64,000 nucleotides of DNA from Sphaerolaimus hirsutus (Eukaryota > Nematoda > Chromadorea > Monhysterida > Sphaerolaimidae). This document shows, one piece after another, positions 31,114-46,100 of the stretch; position 1 is the first letter of the stretch, and every line of letters begins with the position of its first letter. The stretch spans positions 20,869,206 through 20,933,205 of the forward strand of contig OZ038453.1 in assembly GCA_964036195.1 (NCBI GenBank), in the 5' to 3' direction. Under the pieces are notes generated by a model. The model worked only from the letters and a program-made list of their open reading frames with translations, had not been told where the DNA came from and made no database searches. The position numbers and the translations under genes are program-made.

Positions 31114-34100
31114 GTGAGTGGGTAACAAAATAATATATTTGCATAAAAACAGTGACAATTTTTTCCCCCTGATTCCATTTCAACATTTTTTTATGTCTAA
31201 AATTGACTCCAAACTTATATTTATGCAGCTCCAAGTTCATGTTCGGTTGGGCCCTGTGGCAAAAGTGGCTTTTGCCCAGACACATTTGGTGATGTGCCCA
31301 ACTTGTTGCTGATTCACAAAGTGTTCTCAAATATATAGAATCGATTGGAGACATTTGTCCAGAATATAGCAAGTACTCAACGTTGACCATAAATACTATT
31401 CACCAAGCGGCATAAAAATTGATACTAATATACCGTATTACCTCGAAATACCCCCAGGGGGTTTATTATTTCGCCAGCAAAATTTGAGGGGGGTATAATT
31501 CGAGGGGGGGGGGGGTTTATTCGAGGGGGGGGGGGTCTATTATTTCGCCAGAAATTTCGTAAATTCCCCATACGCAGACGTAGAAAAATCTAACAATTAC
31601 ATAGATGTATGTGTTTTTAGGCATATACATATAACTGTATATAGGTACACATAAACCCTTCCCTAACATCACTTAATCATCAGTTTTAACGTGTGTTCTG
31701 CATTGTACAGATCACAAACTGCGGTATTCGTCATGTACGTTCTCTTTACACTCAATCTTAGGGGGGGTATTTCGAGGGGGGGGGGTTTATTATTTCCTCA
31801 GCCGAATTTTAGGGGGATATTTCGAGGGGGGGTTAATTCAAGGGGGGGGGGGGGGGTTAATTCAAGGTAATACGGTACCTATATTTATCATAAAAGAACT
31901 ATTTGCCATAAGAAGCTGAAAATACTCACCATTTGAATTTCTTTGCAACAAATTTTGCTCTACACATTGATTTAAATATTGCAATCAAAGGTATAAAATG
32001 CTTGCATATTTATTTGTAAATTTATATGTTTGAAAATACATTTTTGTGTCTATCATGGCACACAAGTTGGACCCATCATCTGCTGGCCGCACAGTCACCC
32101 CTCAGTTTATATGCTTATGCAATGGGCTAATGGCTGGTGAATACTGCCAAGGTTTGCTTCAATTATATAGGTATTTAGTGTCTGTTACTGTGCACATGCA
32201 CAAGTGTGTCTCTGTGCGCATGTGTGATATTGTAGTCCAACATTGAAAAAGGTTGCTATGAAGACACTTCAATTCCTTCTTCATGTGTTTTTTCTTGTTT
32301 CTTAGTCCTGCAAGCTGCTCTTTTTGCATGTAGCTTGCCTCCAAGTATTCATGAAACAATAATCACAGCATTTATTATGTAATGTAATCAGTTTATTTTT
32401 GTGCATGTGTATTTTGTCAATTATTGCCATTAACACAAACTATATTACACCCATTTATGTTTGCTCAGAACTCGCTGCAGACCAGATGTCTAATTTTTGT
32501 GGCCTTGACAAAAATGCAACTGGTATTCTGACAACATATGGAGTGACCACTGTTTATGAGCCAAACTTGAGTCCACTCTCATGCTATGGGATAAGTGATG
32601 TGCCAATGATGAAACATGCTGATGCAAGAGTCTTCTGCGATGACATGGTGAATGTACCATAGTGTAAATTTGTATTACTAGCATGATTCTCTCCAGACCT
32701 TCAGTCCGGTTTTGCAGCATTCTACACTTTCATACATGCTAACATATATTTACTTTTTACAGACATAAACTAACCATCCTATCAAACAATGGTTGTGAGT
32801 AGGGTGTCAAATTTCCATTTGCCGTTTTCCGTTTCCTGCAGGCAAATTTTTTTCCGTTTTCCATTCCGTTTTCCGGCTGCTGAAATTTTTTCTCCGTTTT
32901 CCGTTCCGTTTTCCAGCAACTTTTTTTTCTGTTTCCGTTTTTCTGGCTCATTTTCCGTTTTCCGGCTAAATTTTCAGTTTTTCCGCATTTTTTCCGTTTT
33001 CCACCTAAATTTCCAGTTTTTCCGCCATTTTTCCATTTTCCGCCTCAATTTTCCATTTTTCCACCTCATTTTACCTTTTTCTGGCGCAACTTTCTGTTTT
33101 CTGATCAGCCAAACTGGTAAAAATTCATGCAGATTGTCTATGATCTAAAAATTTTTCTGTTTCCAGCAAAATTACTGCAAATTTTTTACACTTCCAGCAA
33201 AATTTCAGCAAATTTTATCCGTTTTCCGGCAAAATTTCAGCAAGTTTTTTGATTTCCGTGCAAATTTGATTTTTCTGTTTCCGTTTTTCCGGCCTCTTTT
33301 TCCGTTTTCCGGCCGCTGAATTTTTTTTTCCGTTTCCGTTTCCGTTTTCCGCCAAGTGCAAATTTTTTTCCGTTTTCCGGCCGCTGAAAAAAATTTTCCG
33401 TTTCCGTTTCCTGTAAAAAATTTTTTTTGACACCCTAGTTGTGAGGCGATTTTTACTCAGCTTGGACGTTTTTTTGAGCATGAAGTTTTGCTGAAGTGAA
33501 CTGTAAATTTGGATGAACCTGGACACCTGGCAAAAGTGACTATGAAAAGTATTCCACCATACCACCACATTTTTCCATCATACCCATTTTCCCATCATGT
33601 AGCTCATGCCCTTATAATTCTTGCCCTATAAGCATGCCCTAATCATTAATGTTGATTGTTTCAATCAATTTTCATTTCTTACTTATTATTTTATCTGTTT
33701 TCAGCTGGAAAAGTTGAATGCCAGTGCTAACACAACTGACTTCGATGCGATGAAAACTCGCTTGGCATATATCCCCACAAAAGTAATTCATGAATATCTG
33801 ACACAACAATCACTTAAACTCAAGGCAAGTTCGGAACTGAAAGTGTTTTAATCTTCTTACTTCTTTGCAGAATATTAAAGTCAACTTTTCTTGTGCAGGT
33901 GTCAAACAGTTGGACAGGTATGGTTCAGAACAGCTCAGACCCATCTGAATCACTAAAGATGAACAAACATTTTGTCACAAATGGGGGCCATAACTCAGGA
34001 AGTGAATATCCATTTGGGAACCCTGTGTGTGGATGTCTTGATTTAAAAAAAATATTTACTATGCTAGGAGTCATAAAAAAAACAATTTTAAACACATTTG

Positions 34101-37100
34101 GTTAACCAATGTGAAACCAATATCCAATACCTGAAATGAACCCTTTTGGACCTGTAACTACGTAAACTATAAATTTTTTACAATTCCCAGGCAAGTGACT
34201 GTTTTACAAGGTATTCTTCTGCTCTTTTTTACATTTTGTGTTTTATAAATATAAATAAAAATCTTTCATTATCACGTAAAATGCGTTTGCAGGTGACATA
34301 CATCAATGCTGATGGTATGAGTTCAATCACTAATTATTGTGTCAAGCTACAAGAAAATGGCAGCCTAGCAGATGAGTCCTGTGATGCTGCAGCGGGGAGA
34401 CCCCTGTGTGAATTTTATTATGACAGTGAGTAAAGTAAAATTTATTTCTACTGGTGGAAGAGTGAACTTGTAATTCTTACATCAGTTTTTTCTACCTGCC
34501 ATTCTATTAGATGCTCTTCCCACAGCAAACATGTGTGTGAATTGAGTGTCAAGACCTTCACACCGACACTTCTCGACACTTCACCAAGCATTCAACACAG
34601 TCAATATATGTGCACTTTGTAGTGTGCTCATGCAGCGCTGGAAAATGCAACATTTTTTTGAACCTATTGATTTGACTTTGGCTTTTGACTCGCTCTTGGT
34701 GCATTTGATTCGTCATGAGGCTTGGTATAGCCTCTTGCTTCTTGAGCCACTTTATCTGGCATAGCATCAAGACGACTTTTAGCCACGATTTGAAGTGATT
34801 CAACAAATTGAGCCACCATGAGAACATTCGAAGTATTTAGCTGTGTTCCTCCTGGATGGCCAAGTGAATGTTGGATGGGCGAGCTCGTGAAGCCGGCGCG
34901 TAACAGCACCCGAATCAACAGTTTCACCGTGGTCTTGAAGTTTTCAGAGGATTGACATTACCGTATTTCTTCTAATAGAAGGGCGCCCTTCTATTTTTTT
35001 CGTCAACTTTTTTACCCGCCCTTCTACTGGAGACGCCCTTCTATTGGAGACTGCCCTTATATTCTTGTCGCCATTTTTTCAGCGAATTTTTTTCATGTTC
35101 TGTCAAGGTTTTTCAAAGTGTTGTGCCAGAGACAGTTCATAGAACGATGATTTATAGAGTCAATTCAACATTTGATGTTAACATAGCACCAAATCAATGG
35201 ACAAAAGCCACTAAAGTACAGTGTCCGCTGATATTTTTCATTTTGTCATGTATTTGGCACAATTCCAGCACTTTGTGTACCTTCTATTGGAGACCGCCCT
35301 TCTATTTATTTCGTGGCCCAAATTAAATCGAAAAAGTGTACCTTCTATTGGAGACGCCCTTCTATTGGAGACCCGCATTTCTATTAAAGAAATACGGTTA
35401 TTATCTACAAAAAGAAGAGATTAAACTCCAATTAGGAGCCTCAACCAGCCGACCAAGACACATGTCATTGCATAAACCTCATGGTTCAGCGCAAAAATGT
35501 GTCATTGTTATGGCAACCTAATGTTTTATTGTGATAATATTACTGGGCACTGCAGATAAAGCTATGCAGATGTGCCATGGCGGATAACACCATTCCATCA
35601 TTTATCAAAATGTCTTTGGCGCAAAAACTTACATGATTTAGAATTTACCGTATTCCCCCTTGAAATACCCCCCTCCGGAATGAGGTACATCATGTATGCA
35701 ATGTACATGATGTATTTTTTACTGCTAATTTGCATTGCAGCTACACATAGACTATTTAGTTTGTGTAGCTATCTACGTTTTTAAGTCCAAATATATCCTG
35801 TTTGGACACATTTATTACCTGTTTTGGGTACGAAAATGCCTACTATTTACTACGATCCTTACGCAAATTTCTGACGAAATAATACCCCCCCCCCTCGAAT
35901 AAGCCCCCCCTTCGAATTAACCCCCCCCCCATTCCCAACATTGCAGCGCCGGTGGATTGCTCACGGATGCAGTTTGAACTGGGCACATGCAGTGCGACCT
36001 GTGATCATGGATTCCGAACGGTGACATGGACCCGCACCCCATTCAGGGATACGGGCTGTGATAACGAATTTGGTGTCGAACATCTTTTTCTACCATGCGC
36101 TCAGATGCCATGTCAGGGTGCGTTCATTCATGTTGCTATTACCGTATTCTTGTAATAGACGAGTGCCGTTCTATTTATTGTGTCAACTTTTTTTACCGGC
36201 CGTTATATTGGAGATGCTGTTCTGTTGAAGGCTGCCGTTCCACTAATTTCGTGGGTGAAAAAGTGCCACAACCTGCCGTTCGTTTGGGGGTATGCCTTTC
36301 TTTTAGAAGAAATACGGTAATTATGTATAAATTTTACCTTCTGTTGTCAACTGCACTTTCGGTAAACTTATCAACTGCAGATTGTTTGGGTGAGCCCGAA
36401 AAGCTACAATGTGATAATGTGAATGGATTTTACCCTCATCACACTTGTTACTATGTTGTTGACTTGCCCACAGGAATTTGGGGGGTGCGTAATTTTACCC
36501 ATTCATTGATTAGTGATGTAAAGGCACCGGGGCACCGGTGCCCCGGTGCTGGGCACCGAAAGGCACCAGCACCAGTGCTGGTGCGGTGTGTTGACCCTGG
36601 CAAAATGGATGGATAAAGAAATACAGAGATTTGATAATTAGGCTCATATTTGCCCATTTATCTATTTGCACTATTTATATGTTTCATGCACTATTACATT
36701 ACCACACACATTATATTTCCTGCACTATATTACTTATCCATGGAGAATATTTGGTTAAGAAAGTGTTTTGTAAGTTATTGATATGTTTATGTGGAATATT
36801 TAAGTTAAAAGGACAAATAAGTTATTATTAGGTTTATGAACATGAAATTAGGCTTATTTGATTCGCCATAACTTTCTGATTATTATTATATATACATTTA
36901 CATGGTTTGCTTGCAATTTAGGAAAGTCAAATCTTGTAAATATTTACATTCAGCGTAACAATCTAGGCCAGCGTCCTAATAGTGAATTGGTGCCCTGTGA
37001 ATAACTAGCATTTACGGTACGTAATCACCAAGCCCTTCGCATAGGCATAATTATATTAGCTTTTCAATGCTTTATATTATATTAACCCTGCTCAATTAAT

Positions 37101-40100
37101 ATACCCATTTACCTTGAATAAGTCCCAGTTTACCAGTTATTAAACATACATTTCCAGGAAGTGATTATTATTAGATTGGATATACCCTGCTCTACTTACG
37201 TCATTAGGAACATTTACATTGCTATTTACAATTCCCAACCCTAACATATTAGTTTCCAAAGTGCATCAATGTTTTCTGACAAATTGAAACAGATTAGTAA
37301 ATCGGCAAAGTTTGTCCACTTCGCGCCTCACAAGATTAATAGTTTTTCAATAGCCCAATTTGTACCTGGTATTTCTTTACCATAATTGTTTGAATGTATG
37401 CACACACAGTATAAGCCAACTGTTTCGGCTAAGTGTGTCTTATTGTTGCATTTGTGTCTTATTTGTGCATTTGTATTTAGAGAATTATTGTAGCCATGGT
37501 TTTATACACAATTTCCGTGTCTAGGCTACTTTGGAAGTTTTTACTTCAGTCTTCTGACCCCAAGCTTGTGAACGAAAATAAGCTAGCAATAGAAACTTTG
37601 ACTAGGAAGCTCGCTAGGCTTTGTGCTTTTGTATTTAGCTGCATCTGATCAAATAAAGTACCTGAAACAATCTCGAAACCCCTTTCAACACAAAACTACG
37701 AAATAAACTCAACTTGGCTGTCGACAAGTGGACGTTCAGCTTCAACGGAAAATCAAACCACTCTAAAGGCCGTTTCCCACTACGGTCTTGGAGTTGCCGG
37801 ATTCGGTGGTAGAAGACGCTGACTTTGGTTGCTTCATCACATGGCGCAGTGAGCAGGGTGATTGCATGACATTGTGCTATCACCAAGCCGGAACAAACAT
37901 TGTGCGGCAGTTGGCAGAACTTCAAAAGTCCTGCTGAACATCAATTGGCCTTGGCTGAGCGTTGGCTGTTGATTTGCAGACAGCATTGTGCCAAAGTCAC
38001 GGCACTCCTGTCTACATCCTGGGAGCGGTTCTACGCTCACGCGCGGAGGACACTGGAGTTCTGACAAGCCTTTTTGCTTTTTGGGCATTCTCGGAGGTCC
38101 CTCACTCCACTGGGTTAGGGTGGACTCATACCTCAGAAGTGCAAAAGTAGGGGTATCAGTGTACAAAGGGCTGTAGCTGACAGAGGGCTGTAGCTGACAG
38201 AGAGTGAATTTGAAAACCAAGTATTAGAATACTTGGTAGCATGTAGGGGCTTTGCGGAGCTCCCATCAAATATACACGCTGTGCCTGCTCGGTACCATCA
38301 GATCAGACAGCACAAAAGTGCCAGAATTCTGCATTGCACAGGCGCAATTGCAGAGCAGTGTACAGGAACACTGCCAGAATCAGAAAGTGCACCAGAGTGC
38401 ACAGAAACGTGTCACAGGTGACACAGCAAGCGCAGCGCACTGCGCACAGCGGCACAGGAGCCGCTCAGGAAAGCAAGTGGCATGCCAGGGGCACACAGGC
38501 GTGCCAGAAAGAGCGCCAGAGCGCTCAGAAAGAGTGTGTACGGACCCACCTTGGGCGCACACTGCTGGGCAGAGAATTGCTCAGTGGGATTTGGTCGGTG
38601 TGTTGAAGTCAATGCGTGTAAACAATCATGTCAGGGGCTTTAGGAACACACCTGGTGCCAGTGCAGTAAAGGTCAATGCGTGAGAACACGTCAGGGGCCT
38701 GTAGGACTGCATTGGTATTGTGCGTGGCACAACAAATCCGTGGTGCACAGAGCACTACACAGAAAGACGCAGAGAAGCGTCACAAGCGTCACAGGAGACG
38801 CACTATAAAGAGAAATAGTGAAAGAAATTTTCATCAGCAAAAATGGTGGTTTCACCAACGGGTCATATCAGGAAGACCCTGGGTCCAGCAAAGCACAGGG
38901 TGGACAGCAGATTGCAAAGAGAATTTGCAAAGTATGACCCGGAAGTGTATGCGGAGGCATCAAAGGATGAAAAGAGAACAGAAATGAGAAGAGTAATTGC
39001 ATCTATCAAACAGGAAGGTGCAAAATTGGAAGGTGCAATGAATACAGTGAGAACTCAATTTGACGCATGGAGAGATATCGTCAAGGATATTGACGATCCC
39101 GATCAAATGGAACAAGAACAAAAGATGTACCAAGATTCATATGATGAATATGCAAATATGTCAGACTTGGTGACACAGAGAATTGCAGCCATGAATGTGT
39201 ACATCGAAGAGTTGCAAGACATGATCCAGCAACTGAGCGGAAGTACCATGTATGAAGTCAATACAGCATTCATACAACAGATGGCTTTTCAGATGGCTCT
39301 AACAGCTCAGGGAGCTGTTCCAGGAGCCAGTTCAACAAATGCAACCACTGCAAAGAGCGTCAAATTACAGAAACTGGAAGTAGAACAGTTTTCTGGGGAA
39401 ATTGTCAAATTTTGATCATGGTGGCAAATGTTCGAATCCCACATTCACAATCGGGCAGATTTGGAAGACATTTCCAAGTTCTCGTACTTGAGAAGCTTGC
39501 TGAAGGGCTCAGCATTCAACATGATCAGTGGATTGAGTGTGACTGCAGAAAATTATGCACCCGCAATTGCAATGCTCAAGAAAAGATATGACCAGCCAGT
39601 TGTGGTCAGAAACACGCTGATGAACAATATCATGAAGCTGCGACAGGCCAGGAATACCTGTCAGGATATGAGAATTTTGTTTGATGCAATTGAAAGGCTG
39701 CTCCAGCAGTTGGAGTCACTGGGTGAATCAGTGGAACATCCAATGCTGTTGAGCCAGCTGCAACAGAAAGTTCCACCAGAGGTTCTCAGAGAAATCCAGA
39801 AGGAACAGGGAACTGAGGAAGCTTTGACAGTGGAGAAATTCAGAAAGCTGTTCGGCAGACAGCTAGCGCTCAATGAGGCTGTGCAGCACACACAGCAAAC
39901 TGAGGCGCCAGTACAGCAATCGCGCCAGGGATTCGGGAATAATCCACGTGCGCAGCAATTCAATAATCTGTTCCAGGGCAATGGGAATCGATTCAGAGGG
40001 CCAGAGAACCCTAGGACCAGCACAGGGAGCATGTCTGTGATCCAGAATTGTCAGAGTGCACCGCAGGCTGGATTTATGAATCCTGGGAGGCCGTGTGTGT

Positions 40101-43100
40101 TCTGCAATGACACACAGCAAATACACTTCAATGATAAGTGTCCAAAGTTCAAAACTGCCAGAGAAAGGAGAGTGATTTTGTCAAAGGCAGAGCGATGCCT
40201 GAGATGCCTGCAGAAAGGGCATTACATGGCTCAGTCAATATATGAGAAATTGTTTCTATTGCAAGTCCAATAGGCACCACAGTGCAGTGTGCCCGGAGAA
40301 ATTTGGAGACAATGGCAATGGAAATGCTGGACAGCAAGTTCCAGCATTCAGAGCAAATGGTCAGCAGAACGGCCAGCAATCAGCAAACAATGGCAGAAAG
40401 TCTGTGCCGACGGTCGGTCGATCAGCGCAGAATCAGCAGAGAAAAGCCACAGTGAATTGTGTCAATGTGGAAGAAGCTGGACCAGAGATGGTAGAGACAG
40501 AGACCATATCCTGCACAGTGGTTACAGAACCAAATGCAAAACAGCATAATACGTCAGTGAACCTGTCAGTAAACAGGAATATGTCAATGTTGATGACAGC
40601 CAGAACAGTGATTGAAGCTTCAGAAATGGATACAGAGATGGAACCTGAACAGCCACCGCTACAGATTCAAGCATTCCTGGATACTGGATCCCAGGGAACA
40701 TATATGTCAGAGAAAGTGGCCAAGAAACTCAATTTAACGAATACAGGTGAACACCACATCCAGGTGTACACATTTTGAAATGAAAAGCCACACTATGAAG
40801 TGGTACAGCAAGTGGAATTCAGAATGCGGCTCAGAAATGGCCAGAAAATTGATATGGTGGCTGATGTGGTCCCGACATTGACCACAGAACAAGTCAAAGT
40901 GCCTGTGTCAGAGCAGGACGAAAAGTATCTGCAGAAGTACTTCCCGGATGAAAGTTACTTTGCAGACAGAATTCCCAAGGAAAAGAGAACAGAGTGCACA
41001 TTCAAGCCAGATATTATTGAAAAACTGAAGAGTCGATTGGTGATGAAGGATTTGGTTTATTCGTAGTGTAGCATCAGTCCCGATTTGTGCCCCAAGTGGG
41101 CTTTAAATTACATAAAATGAGATGGGAAATCATCGTGTAAATCACTGGATCCAACATGATCCCCCTTCGAAATCATTTTTTTCAAAACCGAAAATCAAGC
41201 AAGAAAACCCTCAGGATCAGGATCACACTCTCCCATGTCATGTTTGTCCGAGGAAGTTTCATTGACAACTGCGTCAACGACAACTTCTGGATTTTTTTCA
41301 GACTCGACGTCACTCTCATTGGTCTCACTCTCACTCTCCAAATGCTCAACTCTTTTTTCTAATTTTTTCAAACATTCGAGAGTAGCAGTGTGCGAGTCGA
41401 TGAAAATACTGAATTTTCGTTCCATTTCCACAAAATCTTTTTTGAGTTCTAAAAATGATGAACTTTTGCCCTTGGCGGCCAATGCATTGGCCTTGGCATC
41501 AATTTGGAAACTATGCGTCCATTTTATGTGACGCTCCAGAGTCTGAACGCGATCGGTCAGGGTCGCAATGAGCTGAAAAAGTTTTTTTCTAGTTTGACCT
41601 CAAATTATTGTACTTTAAAGATAATTTTGATTTGGTATTCATTTGTTTGAGTTATTTAGAACAAAATTTTGTTAAATTAAAGAATAAAAAATGTCAATAA
41701 ATTTGTAAAAATTCAATTCAAGTGAAATTATCATTTTTTTCAAAATTCAAAATAAAGAAATTGAAAGAAAAAGGACCGCGTCTTTGTCGACGGTCTCTGC
41801 CGGGATGGCATCTTTTTCGACCGACTGTACCGAACCCGACATTGCCTCGGGCCCCGTCTTAGATGTTTGCGGCGGCGGCACAGTCACCACGAATTTCGGT
41901 TTCGGTACCGACTCCGGTGCCACCGGGTCAGAATTTACGGTGACGCGTATGCGGGATGGGTCTGGACCCGTAGTCTCGACCTCATGCGCCGAAGGTGTTC
42001 CGGGCGCCATGATGGCCACACGCGGCTATGAAAATAAAGAAGACCTTACTAGAAAATTTTATTTCATTGTACTTCAGATGTTTTCGAATGTATATTTGTG
42101 GACTAACTAACTTATTTTTATTACTCAAATTTTGAGCTAAAGAGCGAGCTTCATTAACATCTAAATTTTTTGCGGCCACATAGAAAAGGTTCCAATGTGG
42201 TAGGTAACCAAAAATCAAGAAAAATGGACAGCATCCAGTCACTTTGTTCATGGCTAAATTATGTTTGAGAATTGCCATAGGAAGTAGATCCTTCCATGTG
42301 CAAGTAGGGTAATCTTGGGCACATGATGTCATCATCATTCGTATTTGTCGATTCGTTTGTTCAACCAGACCGTTAGCCTCAGGGTTTCGGGCTAACACAG
42401 GTTTGTGTTCAACCCCAAATTTTGTGCAGAGGGATTGTACCTCGGAATTGCAATATTCAGTGCCTCTATCTGTGATGATAATGCGAGGGGCACCGAAAAC
42501 AAGAAAAATATGTTTCAAAATAGCTTTTGCCAAAACTGTAGCATGTAATGAAGAAATAGGTACTGCAATGGTGTAACGCGTTAACGCGTCTACTGCAACT
42601 AAAACTTTTGACTTTGAATTATTTGAACATATTTGAATTGTATCTAGATGAATAACTTCAAAAGGTTGTGAAGGGCTGTCTACAAAACCCAACGGAGCTG
42701 GATGTAATCTGTGTGGTTTGAATGTCATGCAATGTGAGCATTGAGTGCAAAATTCAATAATATCTGTTTTCATACCTGGCCACGCAAAATATTCACAAAG
42801 TAAATGTAAAGTTCTTTGTTGGCTGCCATGACTGGCGTATACGCCCATGTGCGCTTGTACAAAACAAGCATGTTGCCAAGTTTTAGGTGGCCAAATAGCA
42901 AAATGACTAGGTTGTATTGGAGCTTTGCAATACAATATATTTTCAATTAACAGGGCGTCAGCAAAAGTTTGTGTTTTATTTTTGATGGCCTCAATGATAA
43001 CAGAAAGTTCTGGGTCGTTATTTTGAATGTTCTCCCAGTTTAAAGAAGTTCCACTAAAAGGACTTGGATCAACAGAAACAGATACCGCAGCTATTCCCTT

Positions 43101-46100
43101 GACAATATTTGTGGGGATTGTTAATTCATCTACCCCAAAAATTTTGGTCTCGTCAATTGGATTTCGTGAAAGTGCGTCAGCTACTTTATTCATTTCCCCT
43201 GGTTTATGAATGAAATGAGTCACTTTATCCTGCATCCAGGTAGCCCAACGTTCAAGTTTACTATTCGATGGCGATTTTAAAATTTGTTGTATTCCGGAAT
43301 TGTCAGTGTAAACAGTTAATTTTTGCCCTTCAATATAGTCGGCTAAACGACGGATCGCCCAGCAAATGCACAGACTTTCAAGCTCTGCTGCAGAAAATTT
43401 GGTGTGTGGGTGTGATAAGCGTTTAGAAATGAATGAAATGGGGTGTAGTTTTTTGTCGTCACCCATTTGTGAGAGTACTGCGCCTAAACCCACTGCACTT
43501 GCATCACATTCCAAAATAAACCCACGATCGTCATGATAAGTTGGATGTCGTAAAATTGGAGGATTTGTAATCAAATGTTTCAATAAATCCCAGGATGTCA
43601 ACATTTCATCTGTCCACTGAAAAGGTGTTTGTCCATGTTTTGGAAAAGTGCCTGACAAAATTGAATACAACGGCGCCGATACGGTACTGTAATTTGGAAT
43701 AAAATGACTGTAATATACACATTTACCTAGAAAACGACGTAAATCTTGTTTAAAGTGTACTTTAGGCTGCTCTGTCATAGCAGCGACACGTGAAGGAGTA
43801 GGAGAAACTCCCTCGGCACTAATTTGGTGTCCTAAATATTTCAATTCTGACGCAAATAAGTTACATTTGGCAGGTTGCATTTTCAAATTAGCCCAACGAA
43901 GGCGTTCAAAAAGGCGAGTTAAATGTATCAAATGTTCCGGTATCGTAGAACTGCAAACAAGAATGTCGTCAATGTAAGTTTTGCACCATGGACGTGACAA
44001 ATTTTCGTTTAATCCTGAAATCATTAATGACATCATTCTCTGGAAAGTCGCACCAGCGTTTACTGTACCGAACGGTAAACGCGTATACCTGTACTGTCCG
44101 AGGCTACACACGAACGAGGTACGTTCCCGCGTTTCTTCGTCAGCGAGTTCCACATAATACCCATGGCGAATGTCAATAGCTGAAAATATGGTATTTCCAG
44201 AGAGTTCTGCCAACAACTCTCCAATTCGTGGCAAGGGGTAACTGTCAATTTTAGTAACTAAATTCACTAGCTTAAAATCTACACAAAACCTAAAATTGTC
44301 AGTGCCTTTAGGCGCTATAGTTATTGGGCTCGCCCAAGGCCCATCTGAGGCCTCAATGATGCCTTCTTTTAGCATAGCAGCAACATTTTTTTGAATAAAA
44401 TCTCTATGTCGCTTTGCTTCATATCGAACCGATTGTTTGATAGGCGGCTGATTTGGGTCGGTTAAAATTTTGTGTTTTATCAATGGGGTTTTACCTACAT
44501 CATATTCATGACACGAGAAAACGTCATGAAAATCGAAAAGAAGTTTTTCAAAAAGTTTTTGATCATTTTCAGGTAAACTGATGCGATTTTTATTTGGAAG
44601 ATTCTTCAAAATAAACTGAAAACGTTCTGCATGCGTCAAAGGAACTGATTCCAGGGGTTTTGGAGGTGCATCAAATTGTGAGGCTGGTGGTTGAGGTAGT
44701 ATAACAGCCTTAGCTGCTGTAACAAGTGGGACACAATGAATTCCGAATAAAGACATGACATTTTTATCATTTAACACTTTATGAAAATGTTTACCCTGTT
44801 GAAAATTGCAAAAATTTGGAAAAACGTCGCATATTGCAAGAATATCTCCTTTTTTAATTTTTAAAGGAGCGTTTGAAGAATTGAACAGCTGTAAATAGGC
44901 TTTATCAGATTCAGATGCGGCAACAGCTGTATTATATAGTGAAAACGGTGTTTCAACATCAGAATTTGAGTAGAGCGCAAACGATGATTTCCAACTGATT
45001 GTTGAAACATTTGCAGGTTTTTTTGGGTATTTCACTTGCAGTGTATGCACCGCATTCGCTGGTACAAAAATATCTCTTGAAGCAAACAATTTTTCAGAAA
45101 CAAATTTTTTAAAATTTCGTTCATTAGTTACAATATTTGAGGACAATTTGTTGTCTGATGGTAATTTAAAATCTGTAGATTTATCCATTGTTAGAGGGAT
45201 CAACCATGACAATTTTAAGAATGGCATGATATCCGTTCCAAGTAAAATTTCATTTAGAGCACCATCTATAGTATTTACCAAAAAAGTCACTAAAACACGT
45301 CTCGACACACTGTCAAATGGTGAGGTGTGTTCAACATGCAATGATGTTTCACGCAGAGCACCTGATTTTGTTTCCCCACTCACCATGCGGAGAATAACAT
45401 CTGTTGGATGAATAATGTTATTTATATCCCAACCTAGGCGATCTGTTAATTGCTTCAAAAATTTAATTGGTATAATGGATCGGGTGCAACCAGAATCTAG
45501 TAGTGCTCTGCATGGAATATTTTCAATTTTTACTGTTGCATGAATTTGTGGACCATTTGATGGAGCCACACGTATACATAGTTTTTGATTTTCTCCCACC
45601 ATGGAAAATGCACAACATGGAATTTTTATTTCATCAGAAAACATGAGGGTATTTTCACATAAATCAGTAGCACAAGGATTTTGTTTTTCATCATTAAATT
45701 CACTATTCATCGGCGTCTGAATCATGCTCAAAGATCTCGTGGAAGAATGTGGCGACACGCCCCTCATAGGCATCTGGACATTAGAAAACGTTTTTCTGAT
45801 GAAATGTGAATGCTGCCAACGTGTAAACTGACCAGGATTGTGATCATACATCTGGACAAGGCGATGTCTGAATTCCGCGCAATATGCATCATATTTCTCG
45901 TCTCCATCGCGGTGATCATCTTTTTCATCATCTTGAGAACCTGTTACCTCAGAATTTATGTTGTCAAATTTATCATTTTGCACGTCAACTGGAACTTCAG
46001 TTGCCATTTTAGCATCAGTTTTGCGCGTCAAAGTGATGTCATGCGTGTTGGCTGGGCCAAATTTCCGAACCTGGCCATAACCTTCAGATTTATTGGTGAG

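Noticed and set aside
37859..38842. Several 60-140 aa frames in the BEL leader on both strands
   Set aside because: Short, overlapping and without domain words; BEL leaders are non-coding and the gag words begin after 38843.
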